From positions 1,737,929 to 1,801,928 of the forward strand of contig JABACO010000007.1 in the NCBI GenBank assembly GCA_013339895.1: a stretch of DNA of 64,000 bases, given 5' to 3'. The stretch's first letter is position 1, and each line of letters opens with the position of its first letter. Below are positions 1 to 10,400 of the stretch, piece after piece. The position numbers were made by a program, and so were the translations under genes. This stretch comes from Ephydatia muelleri. Taxonomy: Eukaryota; Porifera; Demospongiae; Spongillida; Spongillidae. The notes beneath the pieces are model-generated. The model did not search any database and was not told the DNA's origin. It saw only the letters and a program-made list of their open reading frames with translations.

Positions 1-489
1 ATCACACACAGCCCAAATGACATGCTTGTGCATGTGTCACGCCCTTGGCCCCTCCCCTTTTTGAACAGGAGAGGTTCAAGTGTGCATACTTGGGAACAAT
101 TTTAAGAGTTGCATGCCCCCAACCAAACAAACCAAAATACAGGTGAGGCTGCACTACTCAGACATCACACACAGCCCACATGACATGCCTATGCTAGTGG
201 CACGCCCTTGGCCCCTCCCCTTTTTGAATAGGAGAGGTTCAAGTGTGCATACATAGGGACAATTTTAAGAGTTGCATACCCCCAACCAAACAAACCAAAA
301 TACAGGTGAGGCTGCACTACTCAGACATCACACACAGCCCACATGACATGCCTATGCTAGTGGCACGCCCTTGGCCCCTCCCCTTTTTGAACAGGAGAGG
401 TTCAAGTGTGCATACATGGGAACAATTTTAAGAGTTGCATGCCCCCAAACCAAACAAACCAAAATACAGGTGAGGCTGCACTACTCAGA
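1..489. repeat. 163-bp tandem repeat, three copies
   Basis: Three direct copies of a 163-bp unit start at about 1, 164 and 327. Each holds the landmarks ATCACACACAGCCCA, CCCTTGGCCCCTCCCC, GGAGAGGTTCAAGTGTGCAT and CCAAAATACAGGTGAGGCTG. The copies differ by a few substitutions. The same unit recurs in opposite orientation at 2818-3205. No coding capacity is apparent. Confidence 0.93.
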
Positions 490-711
490 GGTCAGTGAGT
501 AACTACATTATATACATTTTAGGAGTACACAGGTTTGACGATTCATTTGGAATCAGAGGTTTGTGTCTCTTGTTAATAATGCTTGACAATTGTAAACTAA
601 ATTCATAACATGCAGCTTAAAATGAAAGGGGCCAAACCACATTCACGATTCCAGTTAGAAAAGTGCATTTTAATGTGCATGATGGCAGGAGAATGGATTG
701 ATTCAAAGGTG

Positions 712-2700
712 ACATTTTAACTATAAATGATGGAAATAATGTAGTTTGCACTCAACAGATTATCACATCATACATGGATCTACTTCAAGACTCAAAACTG
801 AATGTAGTTGATTGCACTTGTACACATTTCAACAAGTTTATAACGTTTTACAGGGACAGAAAGTTTTCTGCTTTGATCCAACCTTTCTGCCAGTATATAA
901 AGCCAAAGGTTATAATGCATTGCGGAGGCATTGCAAGGTAAAGTGATCTTGAAAAACATGCATTCAAAACACTAATCATCTTAACACAGGTGAAAAACAT
1001 CATGGATTATGACTGTCTACTTTTCCCTGTGCATACACCACAGCATTGGTGTCTAGTGGTTGGTTGAATGGGTTATGTTTCACTTAATGTACTATAAGCA
1101 CTCCTCTATAGATTGTTTATCCCCAAGTACATGAAATCCATTGCATAGATTCTTTGCAGCAATCAAATTATGACGCTATAAATTGGATTTGGTAAGATCA
1201 GTACGTCTGTGCATTCGTGCATAGATGCAGTTTGTGTGTGCGTGTGCATATAGGATGTATTTGGCCTATGAGATGAGATATGCTTGGAACATTCAAATGT
1301 TACGATCAGACTGGAAGTACAATGACGCAGTACAGCTTTAGTGCTTACATGTGTTGTACATAGTAAATGAACACTTTACTCTTTTAGACTTCAAATCACA
1401 GTATGCAGAAGAATTCACATGATTGTGGTGCCTTTGTGTGTTTTGTAAGTAGAAGTATTCAAAACTTTACTGTGCGTCTAGCTCAGCACGTTGTATAGGC
1501 AGCAAGATTGCTTGTGGAAGGCTACCCATGCCTTCATACTCAGGTATTGTGCTACAATGTTCAGATGGTGTATTGATTTGCAGTTGTATAGGAAATGATG
1601 GGTGGATTTAGACTTCAAATGGCTCATGAGCTGTCTTGTGGAGTGCTCTATGCACTGCAATCAGATGTAAGCTAATTTAAATTTGAAACATGCATGAAGT
1701 TTTAAATTTATTTTTTCGTAGCAGAGGTCTTCATGTGTCTCTATAACCATTGATGATAGTCATAGTGGCATACAGGATGATACTGCTAAACATGGGCAGA
1801 GTGATTGTGATGATATGGAGATTGATCAAACTGATCAGCTTGGTGACGATGGTAACATGGATGATGAAGATAATGCTGATGAAAGTGATGAAGAGAGAAC
1901 GACAGATCCCAATTTTTTAGTTCCTACTTATGAAAATGAACCAGATCCAAATGATATATTTGGTCTTAAATGGGGTAAGGATCACTACTTCAAGTTCCTT
2001 CCTAGATTGAAAAGGATGCCATACACGTAAGGACATCAAACATTTGCATCACAAACTATGCATGCATGCATGTGGATTTATTTCATTACAGGGAAGAACA
2101 ATGCCCATTTGAAAGGGAATTTATCAGAAAAGTTGTGAAAGAAATGGAAGTAAGTGTAACATTTATTGTTTGCTACTTTTATACTTCTACTTTTCACATA
2201 CTTAGCCTACAATAAGAGTGATCCAGTCTGGAAAAGAAAAAGTGTATTTCTTCGGCACATTCCTGCCATTGAAAAATGCCTTAAAGCTGATGCAAATTGG
2301 CCTTTACAGCATTGCTATGATATGGTAAACATGTTCAGATAGATTCAGCACTTGTTTTCCAGTCAACTCTGAACCCTCTAAAGGTGTTGGAGATATTTCA
2401 TTATCTCATGGAGATGAAAGTGATGTTAAGTTGACGGCATCAGTTTGTACCTCAAGAATCAACAAGATTATTGTGTGGCCAGAGGTATGACTGTAACATA
2501 ATTGATTCAAACTGCATGCAATAAACTATTTTTAAAACAATTGTTACCTAGATCATTACTGCTCTCATTGCCATTACATTCAACGTCAGTCGTAAGCAAG
2601 CAATCAGTCACTTTCTCAATAACACACTTCCATAAAAACTGTGTATCAGTTCTGGGTCATTCCTTATTTGCACTTCAGAATAAATGTGAAATTTCAGACA
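712..2700 (+). CDS. Ulp1/SENP-like (C48) cysteine peptidase, multi-exon, probably decaying at its 3' end
   Basis: C48 peptidases cut ubiquitin-like modifiers from proteins, and many DNA transposons carry one. Short GT-AG-bounded exons read in order. About 712-940 encodes YMDLLQDSKLNVVD and then KVFCFDPTFLPVYKAKGYNA. 990-1054 encodes DYDCLLFPVHTPQHWCLVV, which has the catalytic His before Trp. About 1130-1190 encodes HCIDSLQQ, with the catalytic Asp. 1388-1445 encodes MQKNSHDCGAFVCF, with the oxyanion Gln and the catalytic Cys in DCG. So the full His-Asp-Gln-Cys set is visible. Exon 1725-2029 is very acidic and ends with DPNDIFGLKWGKDHYFKFLP. Later exons read WPLQHCYDM, VLEIFHYLMEM and RKQAISHFLNNTLP. 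A frame break near 2420 and a stop after NNTLP suggest decay. Exon edges are approximate and the start codon is not fixed. The gene lies between inverted repeat arrays. Confidence 0.68.
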
Positions 2701-2817
2701 TCATGAAGATATTCTCATGCACAGCTTAGTGATAAATTAAAATGTATTCACGGAGTGTTTGAAAGTCCATTGAAAACAGTAACTCATTATTAACTTTGAC
2801 CCTTTCATTCACACTTT

Positions 2818-3205
2818 AACCTCTCCTGTTCAAAAAGGGGAGGGGCCTGGGGCGTGTCACATGCACAAGCATGTCATGTGGGCTGTGTGTGATGTCTCAG
2901 TAGTGCAGCCTCACCTGTATTTTGGTTTGTTTGGTTTGGGGGCATGCAACTCTTAAAATTGTTCTCAAGAATGCACACTTGAACCTCTCCTGTTCAAAAA
3001 GGAGAGGGGCCTGGGGCGTGTCACATGCACAAGCATGTCATGTGGGCTGTGTGTGATGTCTCAGTAGTGCAGCCTCACCTGTATTTTGATTTATTTGGTT
3101 GGGGGCATGCAACCCTTAAAACTGTCCCTATGATGTACACTTGAGCCTATCCTGTCCATAAAGGGGAGGGTCTATGACATGGCACAAACACAGGCATGTC
3201 ATGTG
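2818..3205. repeat. 163-bp repeat, inverted copies (about 2.4 units)
   Basis: This is the reverse complement of the unit at 1-489. Full copies lie at about 2818-2980 and 2981-3143, and a diverged partial copy follows. Shared landmarks are AACCTCTCCTGTTCAAAAAG and GGGGCATGCAACTCTTAAAA. Together with the array at 1-489 it brackets the peptidase gene symmetrically. Confidence 0.92.
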
Positions 3206-3564
3206 TAGAGTAGCATCGCTCTGTTGCAGTAACGATTTGCAGAAAGAGTCTAAGTGTCAGATCTTTTTCAACAGTGACGATATTAATGACGCAATGCGGC
3301 CGTGCGGCCAAAGTATACGTGGTAATTGGTATGGAATGTGCGGCAAAGAAATGTTGGGCTAACTTCTAAGCGGTTAACGTCACAATGACGCTAATTTTTT
3401 CAAATATAGTTTGGACAAGCCCCCTAACGTTGTGATCTGATTATAGCGCTGGGCTCCACTCGCCTGGAGTTAGCGGGCACCATGCATGCATAAACAATAC
3501 GACCTCCTACAATTGCGCTGAGTCATGCATAACAGACCAAGGTGAGAGGTTTTGTACAAGTGAT

Positions 3565-3580
3565 GGCTTTTATAAAAGCC
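3565..3580 (-). terminator. histone mRNA 3' stem-loop of H2B copy 1
   Basis: GGCTTTTATAAAAGCC lies 37 bases past the H2B stop. It is a 6-bp stem with a 4-base loop, as in replication-dependent histone mRNAs bound by SLBP. The loop is TATA instead of the usual TTTC type, and the sequence is a perfect palindrome. Confidence 0.85.
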
Positions 3581-3617
3581 GGTAAAAGAAGATGAGAACT
3601 GGAGAGGAGACGGCAGT

Positions 3618-3983
3618 TTACTTGCTGCTGGTGTACTTGGTCACAGCCTTGGTACCCTCACTGACTGCGTGCTTCGACAGCTCACCAGGTAGGTGGAGTC
3701 TCACGGCCGTCTGGACCTCCCGGCTGGTGATGGTGTGCTTCTTGTTGTAGTGGGCCAGACGAGACGCCTCGGTGGCAATCCTCTCGAAGATGTCGTTGAC
3801 AAACGAGTTCATGATGGACATGGCCTTGCTGGAGATGCCCGTATCAGGGTGGACCTGCTTCATCACCTTGTAGATGTAGATGGAGTAGCTCTCCTTGCGG
3901 AGCTTCTTCTTCTTGCCCTTCTCTCCGGGAACCTTGGGCTTGGCTGCCTTCTCTCCCTTCTTGCTAGCGACCTTTCCTGGCAT
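3618..3983 (-). CDS. H2B: histone H2B, copy 1
   Basis: This is a core histone that pairs with H2A in the nucleosome. The 121-residue product starts [17 protein letters not shown], has a Lys-rich tail to about residue 30, then the histone fold with [20 protein letters not shown] (α1), [20 protein letters not shown] (α2) and [20 protein letters not shown] (α3/αC), and ends TKYTSSK. The length is normal for H2B. The ATG at 3983 is chosen because the MPGK/MPxK start is typical and a TATA box lies about 56 bases upstream; a longer open frame upstream runs into the promoter. The gene is intronless, is divergent from H2A at 4248, and has a histone stem-loop downstream. All of this marks a replication-dependent gene. 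Confidence 0.98.
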   Translation of the reverse strand: MPGKVASKKGEKAAKPKVPGEKGKKKKLRKESYSIYIYKVMKQVHPDTGISSKAMSIMNSFVNDIFERIATEASRLAHYNKKHTITSREVQTAVRLHLPGELSKHAVSEGTKAVTKYTSSK

Positions 3984-4247
3984 TCTGTTCTGTTCGTTTC
4001 GAATGAACTGATGAATGAGACGTGGAGATAGGCGTTCCAATTTATAATCAATTCCACTTCCGTTTGGCGCCGGATCACTTTTTAGACTACCCAATGAAAT
4101 CGCAGCATTGTTGTTAATTGACTGATCCGTTTAATCCTATTGGATGAATGTTTCGTGCGAAGTGATCCTGCTAGCTTGTACAAAAAGGGCGACGCAGTGA
4201 CACAGATATCGTTGATCTATTACTACGGTTGGCTATTACAGATAAGA
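3984..4247. promoter_or_regulatory. divergent H2B/H2A promoter, copy 1
   Basis: This 264-bp region lies between two start codons. For H2B (minus) there is TATAAATT at 4039-4046. There is an E2F-type TTTGGCGCC at 4063-4071. A CCAAT box on the plus strand lies at 4091-4095, and an inverted one (ATTGG) at 4139-4143 is suited to the H2A side. Most of these recur in the second pair at 18605-18839. No clear TATA box serves H2A. Site identities rest on consensus match only. Confidence 0.75.
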
Positions 4248-4655
4248 ATGACTGGACGTGGAAAAGGAGGCAAAGCCCGCGCTAAGGCCAAGAGCCGTTC
4301 TGCCCGCGCAGGACTGCAGTTCCCCGTTGGACGTGTTCACCGTCTTCTCCGTCAAGGGAACTACGCCGAGCGTATCGGGGCGGGAGCTCCCGTGTACCTC
4401 GCCGCGGTGATGGAGTACCTTGCCGCCGAAATCCTGGAGCTGGCGGGAAACGCAGCCCGCGACAACAAGAAGCAGAGGATCAATCCCCGCCACCTTCAGC
4501 TGGCCATCAGGAACGACGAAGAACTGAACAAGCTGCTGGCCGGAGTGACCATCGCTCAGGGAGGTGTGCTGCCCAACATCCAGGCCACCCTCCTCCCCAA
4601 GAAGGCCGCAGCTGGTACTGCTCCCGCCAAGAAGTCTCAGGGAGAAGATGCTTAA
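4248..4655 (+). CDS. H2A: histone H2A, copy 1
   Basis: This core histone dimerises with H2B. The 135-residue product starts [20 protein letters not shown]. It contains the histone fold with [20 protein letters not shown] and [20 protein letters not shown], the acidic-patch helix [20 protein letters not shown], and the [12 protein letters not shown] docking segment. The ATG at 4248 gives the canonical N terminus; an in-frame ATG at 4140 would add 36 unrelated residues and is rejected. The tail ends KKSQGEDA, so an SQ dipeptide followed by acidic residues sits near the C terminus, reminiscent of but not identical to the H2A.X SQ(E/D) motif. The gene is intronless and a stem-loop follows at 4694. 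Confidence 0.98.
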   Translation: MTGRGKGGKARAKAKSRSARAGLQFPVGRVHRLLRQGNYAERIGAGAPVYLAAVMEYLAAEILELAGNAARDNKKQRINPRHLQLAIRNDEELNKLLAGVTIAQGGVLPNIQATLLPKKAAAGTAPAKKSQGEDA

Positions 4656-4693
4656 AGTGTCTCGTCTTTTTTTTATTTCCTGTTGCTCTAACT

Positions 4694-4709
4694 GGCTTTT
4701 TTCAAAGCC
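4694..4709 (+). terminator. histone mRNA 3' stem-loop of H2A copy 1
   Basis: GGCTTTTTTCAAAGCC is followed by ACCA, 38 bases past the stop. The 6-bp stem, TTTC loop and ACCA flank match the metazoan histone 3' processing signal closely. Confidence 0.95.
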
Positions 4710-4769
4710 ACCACTTCTCACGACAGTATTTGTTACCTTTGCGGGTGTACACTGCTCTATTTAGCAGCA

Positions 4770-5525
4770 GTACTAATCCACGATAACGTTGGCCTTCAGT
4801 AATTCTGACGTGCTAAACTTCTAACAGTGTAGAAAAATAGCAATATCCAGCAAATGGAGAGGTGTGAATAATTTTAACTTGTCTGTATTACACTATGGCT
4901 GCATAAGGGAGGGGCTTAGATGACTCTAAGGACACGTGACTGTATGACTTGGTGAAGTCATTTGCATTGTGACTGTCACTTAACTATTTGAGTTTCAAAT
5001 TATTGGATGCCTCCCAATATAAAATAACATCACAGTCAATGGTGAATGCAACATAAACAATGTTTGTTCTATAACAGTTGTAGGTCTTCACAACACAACC
5101 ATAGGCTAGAAACATTGTTACTGATGTATACACAACGAACAGCCTTGGCACAAGGCTACCGAGTGTTTGTAGCTTCCTGCAGTATTGGTTGGGAATGTGA
5201 TGAATTATTACTGAGAAAATCATAACTGGCGTGTCTCTGATTCCCATGACTAAGACTAGACGTGGCTAGACCTGACTATGGCTTCGCTTGAGTGAGTCAG
5301 TAAGCACCTTCATTTGGAGGTCACATGGATACATGTACCGAGACAATTTCATGCACACTAGATTGCTTCAAATGTAAGGGGGAGCAACAATGGGTTTGCC
5401 TAATATAACAATGTACATGTTGTATGAAAACTGAACATAGCCGCACGCACATATGGATATATATGGGACTAGCAGTATGAAGTCCACTATCCCACACACT
5501 ATGCACGACTAACTTTGAAAAGGAC
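4770..5525. other. intergenic, nothing recognised
   Basis: There is AT-rich unique sequence between H2A and the (CA)n tract. No conserved coding segment, RNA gene or repeat boundary is seen. Confidence 0.6.
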
Positions 5526-5632
5526 TTTTATTTTATTTTAAAAGCAGTCAGCATTGATGGTACAAAACAGCAGCACATCACAAAATACGTATACAATGCA
5601 AACAGCAGAACAACAGAGCTGATTGAAAGAGT

Positions 5633-5813
5633 GCTCACACATACACATACATACACAGACACACATACACACACACATACACACATACACACACATACAC
5701 ATACACACATACACACACACATACACACATACACACACATACACACATACACACACACATACACACATACACACACATACACACATACACACACACACAT
5801 ACACATACACACA

Positions 5814-5845
<32 letters not shown>

Positions 5846-5848
5846 TAT
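5633..5848. repeat. (CA)n/(CATA) microsatellite
   Basis: About 215 bp of CACACATACA-type repeats lie directly downstream of the GLI stop codon, probably in or near its 3' UTR. Long open frames over it are repeat artefacts. Confidence 0.95.
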
Positions 5849-5878
5849 CGTACAAGTGATCGGGTCGCATAGTCCAAT

Positions 5879-7414
5879 TCAGTCAGCAGATTGCAGCATT
5901 CCCTCCCAGTAATGCCGCGACTCGCAGCTCAGAGCCGTTGCCATGGACGTCATGTCCCCGATGACCATGTTGGACCCCGCGTCAAACGAGTCAGAGAGCA
6001 GCCCATTGGCTAACAGCAGCTGGCTCTGCGAGATGGGCATGCCGTCATTAAACAAGCATGGCTCATCGTACGAGACACCTTCACTTCCAAAGTGGTGCAG
6101 GGGAAGGGTGATGTCATTCGAAACGGGAGGGAAACCCCCCGACAGCGCGGGAAAGTCGTCCAGTGCCCCCCCGCAGTCCATCGCGCACGACGTGACAGGA
6201 AGGGGCACCCGCGACTGCATCGATTCGGGCAGTGGGAGGGGCGCGGCCTTGGCGAAGGTGTTCCGCAGTCCCCCGGTGGCGGGGAGACTCTCAAGCAGCT
6301 CGTCGCTCAGCTCACTACCAGACACGGAGTAGCGCGAGCTGTGAGAGGAGTAGGAGCGCCACGATCGCTCTGAGCGTTCGTCCATTGAGCGTTTCAAGTA
6401 CTGCCCGTCCTCCGTCCTCACCACCTGCCTCCAGGGGTGCTGCTGCCCCCCATGGGGGGCCGTGGGGGGCTGGGGAGATTGAGGAGGCAGCACCTGTCCC
6501 TCGGAGAGAGATGGGAGGGGCTTCACCTCACCCCGCCCATTGTTGCTGCTCGGCGTGGAGGTGCGAGAGCTGGTGGAGGAGAAGGTGGAGCGAGAGTTGG
6601 TCATGAGCGGATTCCTCAGGCCTCCGTGACTGCCATTGTACAGCGGCGGGTCTTCAGCAGGAAGCCTCTGGTCGCCCTTGGCGCCGACGGGCGAGAAGCT
6701 CCGCACGCTCGAGTACCCGCTGGACGTCATGTCGGCTCCGAACCGTCTCTGTACGCTGACAGTGACGTAGGAGGGACCCTGATCGGGGTGACGCGAGTGC
6801 TGGGCACCTCCCACGTTCCCCACGGGCACAGTGTAGTGGACCACGCACTGGCGGTCGTTGGGAGGGCAGCCATTGCTCAACAGCAAGGGGTCCGCCTGGA
6901 GAGGGTACGGGTGGTACATGGCGGGAGGGGGAGGAGCCCCGTAGGAGGGTGGAGCACGTTTGGGGTTGGTCCCCATGCCGTTATGCCGCACGGCTTTGTC
7001 GGCGACGTGACCTATGCCGGGACGATTCATGGGGAGGTAGGGGTTGGAGGCGTGGCCGCCAGGAGAAGTCACGTGACCAAAGGGTCGCGGGAGGACCGCT
7101 TGACGGTGGACGTCCTCGTTCAGACTGGGGTACTCTGTGTCGTAGCCAGAGGAGGTGTAGCCTGTTTGGGAGGAGACGTAACCTTGGGAACCACCCGTCT
7201 CGTAGCCGTGGTCTGCCATGGGGGTGGGGACTTCCCCTATCCTAGGATTGTGATTATTGGACTCCGCCTTTTTCTTCTTGTTTGGCTTCTCCTGCTTCTT
7301 TCCCAGACCTGCAGTGGCCTTGGACTTGGCTTGGGGGGGTGGTACAGACTGGGCACCCATACCTTCCGTGCAGCTTTCTTCATCAGCACCGGACATGGCG
7401 TCTTCGGCCTTGGG
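5879..7414 (-). CDS. GLI: GLI exon 4 (C-terminal regulatory region)
   Basis: The acceptor CTCCCCAG|CCC is followed by 511 codons and a stop at 5879. The Lys-rich start ([13 protein letters not shown]) could extend the basic segment after finger 5. The rest is Ser/Pro/Gly-rich, with [12 protein letters not shown] and DDFPALSG as the only acidic-hydrophobic clusters. The large open frames on the opposite strand here (for example about 6437-7510) are GC-rich shadows. Confidence 0.9.
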   Translation of the reverse strand, partial: PKAEDAMSGADEESCTEGMGAQSVPPPQAKSKATAGLGKKQEKPNKKKKAESNNHNPRIGEVPTPMADHGYETGGSQGYVSSQTGYTSSGYDTEYPSLNEDVHRQAVLPRPFGHVTSPGGHASNPYLPMNRPGIGHVADKAVRHNGMGTNPKRAPPSYGAPPPPAMYHPYPLQADPLLLSNGCPPNDRQCVVHYTVPVGNVGGAQHSRHPDQGPSYVTVSVQRRFGADMTSSGYSSVRSFSPVGAKGDQRLPAEDPPLYNGSHGGLRNPLMTNSRSTFSSTSSRTSTPSSNNGRGEVKPLPSLSEGQVLPPQSPQPPTAPHGGQQHPWRQVVRTEDGQYLKRSMDERSERSWRSYSSHSSRYSVSGSELSDELLESLPATGGLRNTFAKAAPLPLPESMQSRVPLPVTSCAMDCGGALDDFPALSGGFPPVSNDITLPLHHFGSEGVSYDEPCLFNDGMPISQSQLLLANGLLSDSFDAGSNMVIGDMTSMATALSCESRHYWEGMLQSAD

Positions 7415-10400
7415 CTGGGGAGGAGTAAAGAGGGGAGGGGGGGGGGAGGGGGAAGGAGGTGTTCAGTCACCATACACAATTGTAAACACAAACCTGGTCG
7501 TAATTGTTAGACACTAACTAGGCAGTACTCAGTGATGCTCACATTTGCAATCTACATACATGTTGCAGATCACAATACTTTCTTAATGACCATGATAAAT
7601 AAATGTCCACATTAAGTGTTCATGCAAGAGGGTTCACTAGCATACCAGCAGATACCAATGGACACATACATGTACACAAACATCTACACACACATCTACA
7701 CACACATCTACACACACATCTACACACACATCTATACAAACATCTACACACATCTACACACACATCTATACAAACATCTACACACACATCTACACACACA
7801 TCTACACACACATCTACACACACATCTACACACACATCTACACGCACATACATTATATATATAAATACACCCATAAACACATTCATGCATACAAACACAT
7901 ACATACGCAAATACATTCACACACAAACACACACCTTTTTGTTGACTTGACAGTTCTTGACATGCTTCCTTCTTGAGCTTGGGTCTGTGTACCTCTTGGG
8001 ACAGCCAGGGTTTGGGCAGGCATATGGCTTCTGTGTGGGGGGATGGGAGAGGGAGGAGGGGAGAGGGAGGGATGAGGGAAGATGAAGGTACTGAGAGGAG
8101 ATGGGACACTATCACTAACAGCTAGAATAGAATGGGTGGTACATTCTCATTAATTCACTCTTCGAATAAGCTACATCTCAACACATGCAATATCAGCTTC
8201 TCATCCAATAGGTCTGACTGCCATAACTGTGCCCCAAATAGAGTGCACCCAACACAAGCCTGCGATGCAGCTGAAGTGTGTGTGTGTTTGTGTGCATGTG
8301 TGTATGTGTGTGTGCATGTGTGTCTGTGTGTGCATGTGTACATGTGCGTGTGTGTGCGTGTGTGTTTGTGTGCATGCGTGTGTGTGTGCGTGTGTGTGTG
8401 TGCATGTGTGTGTGTGTGTGTGTGTGTTTGTGTGCGTGTGTGTGTGTGTGTGCCACAACTGCCTTTCCTAGATGGTGGTGTGTACATCCCAATACATCTC
8501 CACATAGGATGAAGCTTCATACGTCACACTCCACACACACCACAGCCCTCAGATGATAGCATCCTGACATCCTGTTGATACCATATTCAGCCAATTGGAT
8601 TCTCAACTAACAACCTAATCTGGCTATATTCCCAAAGCAATCCTCATCAGAAATTTGGACCCAATTTTCCCTCTGACAGCATCTTTAGTAAGCCATGAGA
8701 TCACGGATTCCTACTGAGTGGCAACCATTAGGGGGCAGGGACCAAAGGATGACAAAACGGAGGGGGGGGAGAAGTGTGGGAAGTGGAGGAAGAGTCCAAC
8801 GATGTGTGATTGGATGTGATTGCATGACAAAGTGGACTCAATAAGGTGAATATCATCTCCTATCCAAATGTTTAGCGTACCAATCACAAGAGCAATAATT
8901 AGACGCAGTGAGCTGTGAAATGAAAACAGTTGCCATGGTTTCATTATCCCCAAGAGGCAATTATTTTTGAGGGAGACAAATGATGTAACACCCCTTTGAC
9001 GTCACACCTCACTCAATGATGTCAGGCAATTGGTTTCCATGGCAACCAGAATTATCACAGAATGGAAGAACAGTGTGCAATAACAAACAACAGGAGTGAC
9101 AGGTAGTCCACTAGACACATCTGGTGGCACTCACCTCATCAGAGTGGGTCCTGTTCATGTGTTTGGCACAGTCAGAGGCATTGGAGAAGGACTTGTCGCA
9201 ACCCTTGTACTTGCAGGTATACGGTTTCTCACCAGTGTGGGATCGAAGGTGGGTCTTGAGGTTCTCCAGTCGTGAGTAGGCTTTGTTACAACCTTCAAAC
9301 TGTGGTGATGGGGAGAGGGAATGTTGGACACTGAGAGTAGCATGGATATACAAAGCTAGAGTGTATCCATGATAGTAGTATGATCATTAAGTACACGCGT
9401 ACAAACTGTGCTTTAATTGGAATCAGGGTTCTTTTGAAAGTACAACAGCAGGGCCCTTCGAGCGACTCTCCCCCACGAGGGTAAACACAGCCTTCCGTAG
9501 GGACTGTGAATTCCCTCACCTGAGGATAGTTCAACTGTAGCGGGGTATATTCATTGCTCCAGGTATGGTGTGATTCCAACCGTGACATACCGCCAAGGTC
9601 AACATAAGTGTCGCGCTGGTGACAAGCATATTCGCCGTTACTCGCACTTACGCACGTAAGCACAACATGCACCGTCACCTTGTATCTCTCTCATTCACAC
9701 ACAATAGCACACAGATGCGGCACTTAGGGCACTTATTAGGCCTACCCGAGTTGAAAACAACATTAATTTAATTTTAACACGGTAATGGGAATTAAATTCA
9801 GAACACAACTATGCATAGATTAGATATACTCACCGTGCACTGATGAGGTTTCTCGCCCGTGTGACGTCGCATGTGGACCAGGAGCATGTACTGGGCCTTG
9901 AAGGCCTTCCTCTCACGCACGCAACCCTCCCAGCAGCACAAGAAGTCTTTCTTGCTGTCCCTGTAGATGTGGTCTACGTTCACGTGTCTGACCAGCTCGT
10001 CCAAAGTCCCAAACTGGACGTTGCAGGCCGCTCCACAGGCACTGGTTGTGGTGCGGGACCTCCGTGTTCGGGTAGTTGTAGTACACACGCCTCTTTGCTT
10101 TGTGGTCTGGGTCTGGGGCCTCGTCTCCGCTGCCACTCCTGTTACCGCCACTGTCGACACCCGTCGTTGTGGAATCGCACTCCACCGTGCGAGTATGCCC
10201 AGTTGCGTGGTCACCTTCCTCTTCAAAACCCAAACCATCCTCCTCCCGAACAGTCGCCAACGTTTTTAGGGCATCTTTGTACACGCCCGGGAACTCGGCG
10301 TCGTCGACGGAGGCTGTGACCGGCTCTAGCTTCAGCTTGGATACGTCTAGCTCCACTGAGATGGGAGCTGCGCTGTCGTTAGCGGGGTGCTGTGGCCTTG

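Larger units (their letters stand above)
1..3205 (+). mobile_element. candidate DNA transposon with array-type terminal inverted repeats and an Ulp1-like gene
   Basis: The inverted 163-bp arrays, each of two to three units, flank a roughly 2.3-kb interior whose only recognisable gene is the C48 peptidase. C48 genes occur in several DNA transposon groups (for example KDZ, MULE and Ginger-type elements). No transposase is visible inside. The outer left end may lie outside the window, so target duplications cannot be checked. A host gene flanked by repeats is the alternative. Confidence 0.4.

Noticed and set aside
1..3205. CRISPR array or bacterial operon
   Set aside because: Repeats are long tandem units without spacers, and spliced animal genes dominate the window.
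3984..4094. N-terminal extension of H2B
   Set aside because: It overlaps the TATA and E2F-like sites and is not conserved between the copies.
4140..4247. 36-residue N-terminal extension of H2A
   Set aside because: It lies in the divergent promoter, has no equivalent in copy 2, and the MTGRGKGG start is canonical.
5528..5912. Cys/Val and His/Thr repeat proteins at CA/TG tracts
   Set aside because: They are dinucleotide repeats read in frame. The same applies at 8132-8556, 12064-12582, 21870-22200, 42190-42472, 45520-45822 and 48454-48963.
6437..7510. 357-codon open frame antisense to GLI exon 4
   Set aside because: It is a GC-rich shadow of a real exon, with no family features and low-complexity Gly/Arg content.
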